Part shown: positions 1 to 11,519 of the stretch, piece by piece
Layout: the number at the start of each line of letters is the position of its first letter
Position numbering within the stretch: the first letter of the stretch is position 1
Assembly: GCA_009760855.2 (NCBI GenBank)
Contig: WPIO01000112.1
Location: forward strand, 925,501-989,500
DNA length: 64,000 nt
Direction: 5' to 3'
Origin: Cristatella mucedo
Taxonomy: Eukaryota > Bryozoa > Phylactolaemata > Cristatellidae
Made by a program: the position numbers and the translations under genes
The notes under the pieces: model-generated
Databases searched by the model: none
Seen by the model: only the letters and a program-made list of their open reading frames with translations
What the model was told of the DNA's origin: nothing

Positions 1-1372
1 TGGTTAGGGGTGACATGCACAGGGTCACCATGCAAATGTGGTTAGTGGCAGCATGCACAGTGTCAGCACGCATTAGCACATGAAGGACGAATCACAGGGA
101 CCCACTAAATGCTGTCCTAAATAGGTGTGTTTTTTAGTTCTTTTAAATGTGGTCAAGTCAGGAAATGTTCTGACGCAAGTCGGGAGTGAGTTCCAGGCTT
201 TGGGAGCATACGAACTAAATGCACGGTCCCCAAAGGATTTGAGGTGTGTACGAGGTAAAGGTAAGCAGTTGGATTCCGAAAAGTGGGCGGTACGATGCTT
301 GGCCTGGTGGGGGAGTAGATCTGAGAGATAGGCTGGAGCAAAAGAATGAAGGGACCTAAAGGTGAGTGACAAAACCTTGAAGTCGATGCGTTTCTTGACA
401 GGTAGCCAGTGCAGGTCGGCGAGAAGTGCTGTGATGTGGCAACTTCGACGCTCACGACAGACAAGCCTAGCTGCAGAGCACAAGCTGTAAGCGCCTCATT
501 GCACATGCCGGCAGACCAGTAAGCAGTAAGTTACTCAAGTCAAGATGGGATGACACAAATGCATGGAACAACTTAGATGTAGTATCCCTTCTAGAGAAAC
601 CCGAATTTTAGCAATGGTATGTAGCTGAAAGTAGGCAGACTTGACTGTGGTGCTGATGTGATCGTCTAATAAAAGGTCGCCTTGGAATATGACCCTTAGA
701 TTTCGTGCAGATTCAACGGAAGATTTGCTGGCAGAGCCGACTTTGAGCGTCAGCCTTTCCAATTTCGGAATCGCACTTGGTTTGCCCATAACTAGTAAGT
801 AATTAACTAGTAAATAATTCAAGAAAATTTGCTGCCATCCATGTGCGGATGTCATTAATACATGCAGCAAGTGAGGTGAGAGAATTCGACGTGCTCGAGG
901 GCTGGAAGGAATCAAAGCAAAGGTACAACTGAGTGTCATCCGAATAGAAGTGAAAGCCTCGATTGTGCTTGGCAATCGCATAGGCAAAAGGGAGATTAAA
1001 TACCATGAAAATAACAGGACTTAGCACGGAGCCCTGAGATACCCCACATTTTAGAGGTACGTTGCATGATCTTTGTCCATTCACATTAATACTCCGGAGT
1101 CTCCCACTGAAATAGGACCTGGACCATTGCAGAGCAGTGCCAGTGATGCCCAGGCGAGATGAGGGGCTCTCTAGAAGAACTTGTTGATCGATAGTATAAA
1201 AAGCTGGCAAAAGATCGAGAAAAACAAGCAGAGATACTCTACCCATGCCTACATTCCTAAGTATGTCGCTGTACACCCGAAGCAGTGCCGACTCTGTGGA
1301 GTGATTAGCTCTAAAGCCAGACTAGGACTTACTAGCAAGGTTTGAAGTTTCAATATGTGAGATAAATCTGAT
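1..1372 (-). mobile_element. LINE family A copy, decayed, cut by window edge
   Basis: Non-LTR retrotransposon of CR1/L2 type, read on the minus strand. Pieces of the reverse transcriptase appear in shifting frames: 1276-803 carries the RT box FYSDDTQLYL (usual YADD with Ala to Ser), 483-73 carries the conserved C-terminal stretch around [19 protein letters not shown]. Frameshifts and stops make it inactive. The 3' UTR runs off position 1. Around 1295-1320 it shows the undisturbed sequence that is interrupted in the copy at 15.9-18.1 kb. Confidence 0.9.
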
Positions 1373-2727
1373 CGAGTGGAGCATCGGCGAGTCTTATCGT
1401 TACGAGTGTCTGCCACTGTAGTGTGGACCAGCTAAGGTTTGATCAGGCTGAATACGTAGGAATCTGGTCAGGTGGAGATATCGGGTCTCTAGTGAATGGC
1501 CGAAAACGGGAATCTGTTTATCCGCCGCGAGAGGCAGCCCAGCGAAATATATATATAGCATCAGTCAGCGTTTCTTTTGAAAACTGTTGCTACAGTGTAG
1601 GTGTTCAAGTCAGTCTCATTACACGAAAGCTTTCATTTTGATTAAAAATGTGAAAATGTGTGTTCTGTAAACTCAATCTAGTTCTTATTTAATTATCTCT
1701 GGAATTTATTTTGATTTTGCATCAAAAATTGCATGTGATTCCAGAAACCCAAAGTCTCGTCACACTGGGGCGGTCTTCAGTAAATTGCGTCTAAAGTTCT
1801 TCTGCTTGACCCTCTCGACAGATTATCCCTCCTTGATGCAACGCTTCAACACAGCGCTAGCCAACTTCATGGATGACACCGAAACTATGAATCAATCAAA
1901 AAGTCGGACTCGGGTCCACAGCTTGTATTTGAAGATTATTGATCATATATTAAAAATTAAAAAATGTCATTGTTCATCTTGTCAGCCGCTCAAAAACAAG
2001 CATACTTCCCAGCGATCCCAATCGCGACTTAACAAAGCGTTTTTCTAAAGTCTTCCTCAGTAAGATCAAACTGGTTAGGGTCACCATCCCCTCTCTGCCT
2101 TACAGCAACCCAATATCGCCCTCAAATCCGGAAAGTTACCGTTAATAAAGCCTTTTTTATAGCGCCCTAAGAAAACCGAATCTCTGTCCAGGCGCTTTAA
2201 AACTCTCTTGAAAAAAGAGAATTGGCGTATATTTAATGACACACAAAGTATAATGCCTATTCAAGTATGCAAAATCGTGGATTATCTTGCCTATACAACA
2301 CGTGCAAAAAGTCGTGAGCACAAGACACTGTCGTTACCCGGTTGGTTAGCTTGTGGGACCCCTTGTTAGTAATATATTATGAATCAGGCACAAGAAAGCA
2401 CTCAGAGCACACACACACATATAAGACAATTTCTGTGAGAAACAACAAAAGAGCGTGGTCATCTGTCTTGCCCTCACTCACACTGAGCAAGGTTTTTTAA
2501 AACACAAACATACAGAAACTAAGATGGGGTAAAGGTTGTCAGTTGCACGTAAGTGGGTGCTTTCTTTATGAATTTCCTCAAATCACGACACGGTGTTATG
2601 TCAGCCTGTACCATCTCTAGCCTTTAGAATTGTAGTAACTGAGGGCGCACTGTCAGGTTCTCCTTACGAAGTGCCCTGATGATCTGCGACCCACCATAAA
2701 AATATTGTAAATGTAAAATTGACAATA
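1373..2727. other. unassigned stretch
   Basis: AT-rich, only short frames (largest 87 aa at 1785-2048) without recognisable domains or repeat families. I see no gene here. Confidence 0.5.
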
Positions 2728-2914
2728 ATAATAATAATAATGCACTTGATAAAGCCCCTTCAGAGAACTTAATCTCTTTCTGGGTGCTTTACATTTGCTG
2801 CAAAGTGAAATGCAATTGAATGGTAAGTAAAATCATGCTTGAAAAACAAACAAAATGAATAATATGGTTTAGGTGTGACATGCACAGGGTCAGCATGCAA
2901 ATGTGGTTAGTGGA
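2728..2914 (-). mobile_element. LINE family A 3' end
   Basis: Starts with (AAT)n, then the reverse complement of the family A stem-loop (GAGAACTTAATCTC core) and the 3' UTR with the gacatgcacagggtcagcatg segment. A strongly 5'-truncated insertion. Confidence 0.85.
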
Positions 2915-3275
2915 TATAATGCATTCACTTGTATGTCACCCTAAGAAAGCTAAACATCTTTCCAGTTAATTTATAACTTTTTGTAAGATAGTCAATCACC
3001 GAGGGTTAGCGGCAAGAACAGTATTTTGCTTATACAAGCATACAAAAGCAAACTCGTTTCAAGCTTAGGCCGGCACGCTGAAGCAAACAAGACGACACTG
3101 AGGCTTGCTGCTCTTTGTAAGATCTCTGGCTATTGGAATGCACGGAATCGTCAGTAGAAAAGCATGCGAAGCGATCAAAAAAAGACAAACTCACTGAGTC
3201 GAAGGGAAAGCTTACCCTCAAACGATAAGTCTTTTGCAGGACTTTAATGACGTAACTCACTACCGGTAGTTACCG

Positions 3276-3405
3276 TAGCCGGAAGTGAAAGCTCCACGCT
3301 TTCAGCGCACTCGAGATGAAAGCTCGATAAGCAAAAGATTTCAATTTATTTCTTGGGGCTTTGAGATTACTATAAGCTGGAGAGCAGGCGGTACGCGAGC
3401 ACACT
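3276..3405 (-). mobile_element. old LINE family A RT C-terminal fragment
   Basis: Minus-strand translation contains PRNKLKSFAYRAFISSALKAW, a diverged form of the family A segment [21 protein letters not shown]. No flanking tail is visible. It lies inside the minus-strand frame 3464-3270. Confidence 0.6.
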
Positions 3406-3464
3406 GGAGAAAGAATCAGGTCGGATGAGTAAAATTCCAAGATGGCTGCGATAGCGGCGAACAC

Positions 3465-4960
3465 TATGTTACCGCCACCTTCGTCGGCAACTTGCCACTA
3501 CAAGGACAGAGAATGGAGAGATTTATAAGGCATTTTCAACTGAAACCGACGTAGGTTTGAAACAAAACGAGATGCATTGCGACAACGGCTACTCTGACTC
3601 CAGCATCGGCGATAGCCCGAGTAGATCGTCTACTTCGGCCTCATTTCAATGACAACAGAAACTTCAAGAGCATCTTATATTATCTGGCCGCGCATATAAT
3701 TCATGGTTTATGCCTGAATGGTCTCCCAGAGGCATGAGGCTTCGTAGAGGCGCAACTCACAAGCGTCCACCGAGTTTAGCGTCGGCTTTATTGCTGCATG
3801 ACTTTATTTCTATTTTATTCTGTACTAAGTTAGTGATACGTATTTAGCAGTCGTTCTAAAGTGAGAACGCGTTCTTGCCGCTAGTAATGACAGTACTAAC
3901 AGTACAGATGCTATTTTTGTGTTTTCAGTCAAAAGATACGCCGTGACTCAATTCTGTGCTACAGCTAAAATGTTTCACGCATGACCGCAGACTATGCTTG
4001 GGTCGTACAAAGTGTCCGGTCACGATGGCAAATTCAGTCAGTTGGCAGTCGGGGTCGAAACTGCCTAGATGCTTGGCTTCGGCTGCTATCTATGTTGGCG
4101 ACACATACTAAGTGTACCTCTCATTGCATGTTAGAAACCTGAGACATCCTTCTCGTACAGGTCGCCTGGAAATGGAAAACTGGACTACATCGTGAACCAA
4201 TAGTGTATCCTCGTAGCAGCTACCCTTTAGGAGTGGCTCTTTGTCATAGCAGAAGCCAGCACGAATTTCTTTCACTAGCGTTCACTTTTTCTAGAAAGTG
4301 ATCGTGGGAAAACTGGGCCTGAAAGCACAGGGCTCCGAAGTAACGGAAACCGTAGTTCGACGATGGTAGAGGTCATGGCGCAAGTCAACTTCCGAGATCG
4401 CGAGTTCACTCAAATGTAGTGCCATTGTGGACTGGGGTGGCAGGAGGTGGTGTGCCTAAAACTGAGCGAGACTGAGGCCGCGTGCGGGAGAAAGGGACGC
4501 TGAAATCCCGACGCCTCTCGGGCCGAACAGGGCAGCTGACCAGACGCCGATACGAACGGCGGGCCATCAGCGAGTGCGACAGGTGACTCGAAGACGGAAC
4601 GGATGCCAACCACTCGCGGATCAGCTGCCACAGCAGCGAATGTATTCGGCGGAGCTTCTGCCTTCTTGCAGTCGGTAGCTGAAGGAGATGATGGGACGAT
4701 GGCGATGATGGCGATGATGGTGAGGATGATGACGGGCTGAATGCGGTGACGGGAATGAGTTTCCCGTTCGCCTGGACGAGCGGTACGTCCTGAATGAATG
4801 GCTTTCTGGATAAGCTCAATACGACTGACAGGGTTGAAGTGGCTCAACAGCTCATTGAGATCGAAGGGTTTAGTCGTGAAGGTTAGCCGTGAGTGAATTG
4901 TCAGAGTTGAAAATGTATTTCAGATTCATAGCATCTTGGCGGGCCTAATGCTCAAGCAAA
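3465..4960. other. unassigned stretch upstream of the channel exons
   Basis: Two overlapping minus-strand frames (4819-4406, 137 aa; 4847-4410, 145 aa) cover a GATGATGG-type imperfect microsatellite at 4690-4735 and have low-complexity Ser/Pro or Ile runs. I do not accept either as a gene. Upstream exons of the channel gene could lie here or further left, but none could be identified with confidence. Confidence 0.4.
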
Positions 4961-5106
4961 ATAAATGAATACAATTCATTTGAATAGCGCCCTGAGAGAA
5001 ATTAATCTCTATTCAGGCGCTGCACATACGCCACGTGGCTCGAGCCCACGACGTCGGCCAGACCTTGGCCGGGGCGAGCACATTAACAGCTGGGCCAAAC
5101 CAGCAC
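4961..5106 (-). mobile_element. tRNA-derived SINE, minus orientation
   Basis: Reverse complement shows a tRNA-like head (box A-like part around ggcccag..gttaa, box B-like GGGCTCGAGCC) followed by the tail shared with LINE family A (gcgcctgaatagagatta..). It ends in an AT-rich stretch at the left. Confidence 0.85.
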
Positions 5107-5820
5107 GGCTTTCGTACGCAAGTCTTCCTCGAAACGTCTGGCCTGTACATATTTCTCCGCCGAGCCACACCTAAGTCCTCCACCGCATGCAGTCGTCGGT
5201 GCAATTGCATGCGGTGCGCCCTAGAAAGGCAGCCGAAGCTGTTTGCATCGCTTCCTTCTATCGCTTGGCTGCCTTCTTGGTTGCCGAGCAGCGAGCTAAA
5301 AGAGTCCCTGTGTACGCCAAACGTGTACCCTGCCAGTAGGTGGCGCAGTATTAGGAACGTGGAGCCAAGTAGTCAATTTATGCGCGGGCAAGAACGAACT
5401 CTTGACTGAACTCAGGCCTGGGACTATGCCCCAGGGCAGCAGAGGTGCACCGCAGGCTCTGAATACTTTAATATGACCACCAATCATAGGGATTTGTGTG
5501 AATCGGATGCGAGCTGCATTATTTTAAATGGCCTTTTGTCAAGATGCAGCGGTACGCTTTAAATGTACGGCTATCGGCACCTGGCGACAGCGGTTCCATC
5601 CGAGCGCCTTGCTAGCCACGCGAGGCGGCTTGATGCAATGCGACTGCTGCTCCAGCACGATGCCGAACGGCGAACGGCGTTTTAGGACACGCCTTTTGCT
5701 GCCCACCATGCCGGATTGACTGGACGTGGCGAGTCCGTCGCAAACACCTGATTGCACTCCAGTATGCTTGACGTTGGTTGTTAACGGAAATCGCTGCCGA
5801 AATTAATTAATATTTTTTAG
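5107..5820. other. unassigned stretch, probably intron of the channel gene
   Basis: Short frames in several phases, some Cys-rich (for example ACSRRCNCMRC near 5185-5220), none with splice signals and phase that would extend the channel exon at 5821. Confidence 0.35.
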
Positions 5821-7791
5821 AAAGGACAAACAGCGACTTCAATAAATACTGCAGCTGCCCGCAGCCGTGCCAATATTCGGAATACTCCTACTCAATGAGC
5901 TACGCCGCGTTTCCTAGCACCATGATAGGCATCGAGATGGCGCAGCAGTACGGCATGACACCTCAACATTACAAGTAAGTCATTGCTAGGGGAAAGCTTG
6001 AGCGAATGAGGCACACTGACTCAACTAAAAGATGTCGCTGAAACATACGACGAACGGTCAAGCCGTTTAGGACACGATGACAAAATCTTGTCATTTACAT
6101 TGCATTCTTGTATGGCTCTAAATGTCCGACATAAACTTCCAACTCAGAGTGAACCTCTACATGGCTATTTCACGCGTTGCAGCTCCAGCGTTGTATCACT
6201 CGTTCTATATATGAAAGAAATAGGTCAGACGACCGTGACGCAGAATCCAGAAAAGACATTCGAATCAGTGATAAGTATGTGCGCACAGCTTCCCAGCTTC
6301 ACAAACTTTCCTGATTTGTATATCCGGCTTGATTAGTTACAGCTGTACGGAACTCACGTGACATTACGAGTGACACAAAAGGGCTTGGTCGATTGAGGCC
6401 ACCGCTGGGTAACACTGTCTGCAGCATCTTGCGTGCTGTGACATGATGCATACATATCCCCACGCTTTCGTGATCTAATCTGTCAACATAATCGCTTTGA
6501 AAATGCGCTGCCGAGTAATGCACTGAAATATGCAGCCTAGCAATCATGCAGACGTTCACAGCTCTAAATATCCGCAAAGCGCCGAATTCCATTGTGTCGG
6601 GGCATAGTCAAGAGCTAAATCATCACCTCCGAAACAATTTTCGAGATGCTGGCCTACTTCACCTCTTCAAATAGCAAGCCCGTCCACACTTGATTTGATT
6701 CTCACCTTTAGGCTTACGAAGATTAAAAAAATAATTGCTCTCCTTAGACGACTCGGTGAGGTCAACGCACCACGTGCCGCATTTGGACAATGTTACCCAG
6801 CGGTCGTTTATCTATTCAACGCCCTCGCTAAAGTGGATATCGGCGAAAGGTGCGCTCGTGTACATGCAGTCCGGCACTGGCTCTGCCGGGCTCTAGCATT
6901 AACGACTGCCGTCAAGCGGTCGCGAATGGCGAACGATAGGTAAGCGCGGTCTGCTCCAGCCAAGCGTCGACGCTCGTCCTTACCATACAACCGTCGTCAG
7001 GGGCTAAAACAATCTCGCTCGTAACCTTATCATGCCAGCGTGCATGCAGCGTCAACAGTACCTATCGACGCATACGCTAGCATGTCAGCGAAGCTGAGAA
7101 CTTTATTTCCGGCCTAGACGGCGAAAAGATTTGAGCTAATTAGGCTTGAGGCGTGCATCGCGCGATCTTATAACGCCAGGCGGACGGTAGTAAATTTTGA
7201 CCGGAGAGAAAGAATACCAGCTGTTATCCCTCCTGTCGCGTGTGGACTCGCTAGAACACTGCTCTCGTTGAGCACTGCTCGCGACTCGTCTCGGCTCAGC
7301 ATGGTCGGCCATCTTGCTGAATCTTCGTTTACCATTTTTAATGAATTTAAGCGTTGGCTCAGCCTCGTCGCCTTAAATGCCTGAGCTGCATGCGTAGCAT
7401 AAACTGGCTGACGCGAAACGAACGCTCGGACAAACGCCGGATGCTCCTGAACGCTCCAGAGAATTCCGGATTCATTTTGTAAGCGTTTCCTGTGCGACCG
7501 AGAACTCTAACAATGAGCTTGCGACGTTTCCCAGGCGAGTTTGGCGGCAACCTGGCTCTGTTTGTGGGCGTCAGCATCGCCACCGTGGTCGACATCATTG
7601 AGATTCTGACGCAACGTTTTCTCGTTTGGATGAGGCGGAGACGCCAAGTGACCACCGCAACGCCGATGAAGAAGCCAGGCGCCATCGGCTCACCGGATGC
7701 AGAGGAGGCCGACGACGTGGCGACGGCGGATAAGCCAAAGCGACGTCGCTCTCTCGTCAGCACGATGCATGTAAAACCGGCATTTTATTGA
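5821..7791 (+). CDS. DEG/ENaC/ASIC-type sodium channel, last three exons
   Basis: Amiloride-sensitive-type channel subunit of the plasma membrane; members are trimers gated by protons, peptides or force, and the ligand here cannot be told. Exons: 5821-5974 (acceptor ttttttag, donor gtaagt), 6183-6274 (acceptor gttgcag, donor gtatgt), 7535-7791 (acceptor ttcccag, stop TGA). Phases agree (2 nt carried, then 1 nt). Exon one encodes NKYCSCPQPCQYSEYSYSMS then YAAFPS, the family's CxCPxPC...Y...S...FPS signature at the ectodomain end. Exon two gives LVLYMKEIGQTTVTQNPEKT, the pre-TM2 strand, ending VIS. The join VIS/EFGGNLALFVGVS matches the family's LLSDIGG..LF.G.S entry to TM2, with G-V-S at the selectivity-filter position. 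TM2 is followed by RRRR and a tail of about 50 residues. The first half (TM1, most of the ectodomain) is not in the visible sequence, so the call is partial; a decayed gene remains possible although all three exons are open. Confidence 0.88.
6275..7534. other. intron of the channel gene
   Basis: 1260-nt GT..AG interval between the pre-TM2 exon and the TM2 exon. Short frames only; no repeat recognised. Confidence 0.7.
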
Positions 7792-7949
7792 TTACTGGCG
7801 CCTTTGCGTAGCTTCGGACGGGCTCGCAAAAGTCACCTGCCTTCGTCCGCAAAATTTCGGGCTGTGGTTTGTCGTTGCTAGCTGATATTTGTGAAAAATT
7901 GGCTGATTCACTTAGAGAAACTATTAATGAGTTTGAGCCTCCGCTTACT

Positions 7950-7955
7950 AATAAA
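7950..7955 (+). promoter_or_regulatory. poly(A) signal of the channel gene
   Basis: AATAAA about 160 bases after the TGA at 7789-7791 and just before the LINE B fragment. Position fits a short 3' UTR. Confidence 0.5.
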
Positions 7956-7964
7956 CTGTAACTC

Positions 7965-8480
7965 TTGCTGAGAAGCCTTGGAGCATTTAAAGAGAACGAT
8001 AGTTCGCCAGGGGCTAAGAATAGCTTGGCTCCTTCGTACCTAGCTGAACTGCTGCACCAGTGTCAGCCTCTTCGAACCTTCAGGTCCTGTATGAACAATG
8101 AATTAGCTGTTCCATTCCTCTGCTTAAAGACCGTTGGCGACAGAAGCTTTAGCTCTGCAGGTCCTAGACTGTGGAACTCGCTTCCACGATTCTTACTCTA
8201 CAACAACTCGACAACTACTCTCCTGCTGTCGACTATGGCTCATCCTTTTCAGTGGTCCTGAGCTGCTATTTCCATGCTACTCACTACCTCAACTGCTCTC
8301 CGGACTCTGCTAGGCTTCCCACTTTCTCTTTGCTTCGTGAGACGAAGTCTGTTGGCTACCGAATGCGTACCGAAAGCCATTTAGACTGTGGGTGCGCTAT
8401 GCAAAACTCTCCTGCGTAACACCCATACAGTTTTTTGTGGCTTTGCGGAGTTGCAGACGGAGATACAATAGATCCTCGCT
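7965..8480 (+). mobile_element. LINE family B 3' end
   Basis: Encodes the family B C-terminal end ([19 protein letters not shown], then TVGDRSFSSAGPRLWNSLPR) followed by the family B 3' UTR with cttcgtgagacgaagtctgt and a terminal gagttgcagacggagatac. Truncated at its 5' side and directly followed by the next family B copy. Confidence 0.85.
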
Positions 8481-8486
8481 AAACTA

Positions 8487-10967
8487 TTTGTGTGTGACAG
8501 GCCGTTACTGATTGTAGGAGACTTCAATATTCACGTTGACAACCCTAGCAGCAGCCAGGTCCGCTCATTTCTTGACTGTCTGGAGAATTTTGGTTTGGCC
8601 CAACACGTTAATCATAGCACCCACGTCGGTGGCCACATTCTAGATCTCGTGATCACAAAGGATGTCCTGCCCACTAACTTTGTGGTGTGCCCACTGACCC
8701 TCTCAGATCATTGTTCAGTCTCGTTTGCTGTTCCTGCTCCCTCGTACGTACATGGCAATGTCGAATTTGCCAAACGACGTAACTTACAAAGCATTGACAT
8801 GGACAAGTTTTTGAAATCTGTTTGTGATGCAGGCCTTCTTGATCTGCATTCAGACTCGACCGGCAGCCTCGATACCCTCACTGATGCGATGAACATGACA
8901 CTCAGGAGTGCTCTTGACACGCATGCTCCCGTTCGCTCGATCCGTGTTCAAAGTCATCGAGATTCCTTTCAATTTACAAAAAAACTCCTTAAGATGCGCC
9001 GTGTTAAGCGCAGGCTGGAACGTCGTTTCAAGAAAGCAGGGTCTGAGACAGACCTAGTCAATTTAAAGACTTCCTTCGAGTTTACACACGAAAGCTTAAA
9101 AAAACCAGGGCTTCTTTTTTCATTAGAAAGCATAATTCCTGCCACTCGGACACTAAACAGATTTACAAGACAGTAAACCATTTACTGGCCAATGCGGTCA
9201 GGTCTGACTCCCCAGATATTAAGGGCTCAGCCGAAAAGTTTTCAGCCTTCTTTAATGAAAAAATTGTGCACATTCGTGCCTCCATTAAGCCCCCTCCGAC
9301 CAAAGTAATCGCCGTTCCTCAACCTGTGACCTTTCTTAAAAGGTTCTCCGATGTTTCTGCCTGTAATGTGGCTGCCTTAATAAGGTCTGGCAAAAAGAGC
9401 TCGTCTCCTGAAGACCCTATACCTTCATCTCTGTGGTCTTCACTTGCAGACCAACTTAGCCCTGCCATAACCAAGATTTTTAATGCTTCTTTGGGAAAAG
9501 GGGTCGTCCCCAAGTCCGTCAAATCGTCAATCGTTAGACCTATTCTTAAAAAGCCTGGATTAGAAACAGAGGTCCTTGCAATCTATCGTCCGGTTTCCCT
9601 TCTTCCGTTCTTATCAAAGATTCTTGAAAAAATTGTTGCTAAGCAGCTAGTTGAACATATTGAAAATAGTGGAATGTTAGAAACATTTCAATCAGGGTTC
9701 AAGAGGCAGCACTCTACCGAAACTGCTCTCCTCCGTGTTAACAATGACATTCTACGTGGCAACGACGACGGGAATGTCACTGCCTTAGCTCTGCTAGATC
9801 TGTCTGCTGCCTTCGACACCATTGATCACGAAGTTCTGCTTGAACGATTGAGAACAACGATCGGTCTGGCAGACGAAGCACTGGCGTGGTTTAAATCATA
9901 CTTGTCTGATCGTGTTCAATCCGTGTCGTGTGGGGGTCAGGTCTCAGACATGAGAAGGGTCACCTGTGGAGTCCCTCAAGGGTCTGTACTCGGTCCCTTG
10001 CTGTTCTCCATTTATACGCAACCTCTGGGAAAAGTGATTAAGGCCCATGGAATAGGATATCACTTCTATGCTGACGATACTCAGTTGTATTTGTCATTTA
10101 AACCGTCGGAATCTGCTGCAGCAACTGACAAACTGAATGCTTGCCTTGCCGATATTCGATCCCGGATGTCAGAAAACTTCCTGAAATTAAATGAAGATAA
10201 AACCGAACTGCTGCTCATAGGACACCTTAAGCGTGTAGCTGGATTAAAAGGCTTTGCTGTTCTAATAGGTGATGCTATTGTGCGACCTTCACCACGTGCT
10301 CGTAATCTAGGTGTCATGTTCGACAGCTGCCTCAATTTCAAAAGCTTCATTCAGAAGACTGCTTCTACAGCTAGCCATCACCTCCGATCCCTATCCAAGA
10401 TTAGAAGCTGTCTCCCACAGTGGCTTGTAAAACAAATGAAAAGAAATTTAACTAGCTCTTTACTTCTTTCTCGGCTTGATTATTGTAATTCCCTTTTGGC
10501 TGGGCTGCCAAAGAAAGCTATTATGCCACTACAGCGGACTATGAATATGGCTGCAAGGCTGGTCTTCAAGTCCCAGCGGTTTGAGCACGTGTCACCTCTG
10601 CTGAAAGAGCTAGGATGGTTGCCGGTTGAGCAAAGGATACAGAGCAAAGTTCTTACGCTGACCCACAAGGCCCGCCACGACTTGGCTCCTCCATACCTAG
10701 CTGAACTACTCCCCCAGTTTCAGTCTTCTCGCCCTCAGGTCCTGTGTGGACAATAAATTAGCTGTCCCATTCCTCCGCTTAAAGACAGTTGGCGACTGAA
10801 GCTTTAGCTCTGCAGGTCCTAGACTGTGGAACTCGCTTCCACAATTCTTACGCGACGACATCTACTCTCCATCTGCCGACTATGGCACATCTTTTTCAGC
10901 GGTCCTGAACTGCTACTTCTATGCTACTCACTACCTCAACTGCTCTCCTGACTCTGCTATGCTTCAC
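8487..10967 (+). mobile_element. LINE family B, best copy (endonuclease end plus RT)
   Basis: CR1/L2-like non-LTR retrotransposon. 8490-9176 encodes the C-terminal half of the AP-endonuclease (LLIVGDFNIH near the start, SDHCSVSFAV later). The linker changes frame near 9080-9110, then the RT frame continues through 9266-10756. RT signatures in order: [35 protein letters not shown] (first catalytic Asp), [26 protein letters not shown] (YADD starts at residue 268 of that frame, base 10067). No RNase H domain. The 3' UTR stops at about 10967 before the family's usual end. One frameshift and the missing 5' half make it non-autonomous. Confidence 0.93.
9266..10756 (+). CDS. reverse transcriptase of LINE family B (496 aa open frame)
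   Basis: Longest uninterrupted coding frame of the window. It makes first-strand cDNA from the element RNA at a nicked target. All core RT motifs are intact (see the element entry), followed by the thumb and the C-terminal LGWLPVEQRIQSKVLTLTHK stretch. The listed start is only the first Met of the frame; the natural protein would include the upstream endonuclease, which is in another frame here. The stop at 10754-10756 is earlier than in the related fragment at 7965-8261, where the homologous frame continues. Confidence 0.85.
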   Translation: MHIRASIKPPPTKVIAVPQPVTFLKRFSDVSACNVAALIRSGKKSSSPEDPIPSSLWSSLADQLSPAITKIFNASLGKGVVPKSVKSSIVRPILKKPGLETEVLAIYRPVSLLPFLSKILEKIVAKQLVEHIENSGMLETFQSGFKRQHSTETALLRVNNDILRGNDDGNVTALALLDLSAAFDTIDHEVLLERLRTTIGLADEALAWFKSYLSDRVQSVSCGGQVSDMRRVTCGVPQGSVLGPLLFSIYTQPLGKVIKAHGIGYHFYADDTQLYLSFKPSESAAATDKLNACLADIRSRMSENFLKLNEDKTELLLIGHLKRVAGLKGFAVLIGDAIVRPSPRARNLGVMFDSCLNFKSFIQKTASTASHHLRSLSKIRSCLPQWLVKQMKRNLTSSLLLSRLDYCNSLLAGLPKKAIMPLQRTMNMAARLVFKSQRFEHVSPLLKELGWLPVEQRIQSKVLTLTHKARHDLAPPYLAELLPQFQSSRPQVLCGQ

Positions 10968-11130
10968 TAGTCTTGCAGTTCTGTCACGAGCTTCTGATTG
11001 GTTAAACTATAAGTCCTTCGAACGCTCCTCTTGTTACTGGGAAATTAGAATGCTAGTTGTTCGATAGGGGCTCGGTCAGCAAGTATTCTCTAGCGACTCC
11101 ACACAATCTGGGTAACTCACTCCAAAGCGA

Positions 11131-11338
11131 CCATTATTAAACGACCTTCACTAAACGACCTTCATTAAACGACCTTCATTAAACGATCTTCATTAAACGA
11201 CCTTCATTAAACGACCTTTCATTAAACGATTTTTATTAAAAGACCTTAATAAACGGCCTTCATTAAACGGCCTTCATTAAACGGCCTTCATTAAACGGCC
11301 TTCATTGAACGACCTTTATTAAATGACCTTCATTAAAA
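11131..11338 (+). repeat. minisatellite, ~14-15 bp unit
   Basis: About fourteen head-to-tail copies of a unit close to TTCATTAAACGACC, with variants in the middle (acggcc, acgatc) grouped by neighbourhood, which points to local duplication. No spacers of different sequence, so it is not a CRISPR-type array. Confidence 0.92.
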
Positions 11339-11349
11339 AAATATTTAAA

Positions 11350-11493
11350 AAAATTTACTCATTTGTATAGCGCCCCAAGAGAACCTAATCTCTATTCAGG
11401 CGCTTCACATATGCCTTGGGGCTCGATCCCATGACCTCAGCCAAGCCTTGGTCGGGGCGAGCACCTTAACCACTGGACCAAACCCGTTAGCTC
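11350..11493 (-). mobile_element. tRNA-derived SINE, minus orientation
   Basis: Reverse complement runs from ggtccagtggttaaggtgct through the box B-like region to the shared tail gcgcctgaatagagatta. Lies between the minisatellite and the satellite block. Confidence 0.88.
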
Positions 11494-11519
11494 CTGTATA
11501 ACGTTATTGACTTAGAATT

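Noticed and set aside
4406-4847. Two overlapping minus-strand frames of 137 and 145 aa
   Set aside because: Both read through a GATGATGG-type repeat, neither has a domain signature or splice context, and two frames being open together points to base composition.
4794-4886. Short + frame FLDKLNTTDRVEVAQQLIEI as an upstream channel exon
   Set aside because: It looks vaguely like a channel ectodomain helix, but it has no acceptor at its start, is bounded by stops, and its phase cannot be linked to the exon at 5821.
11131-11338. Regular repeats that resemble a CRISPR array
   Set aside because: Units are contiguous without unique spacers, the DNA is animal nuclear DNA and there are no cas genes; it is a minisatellite.
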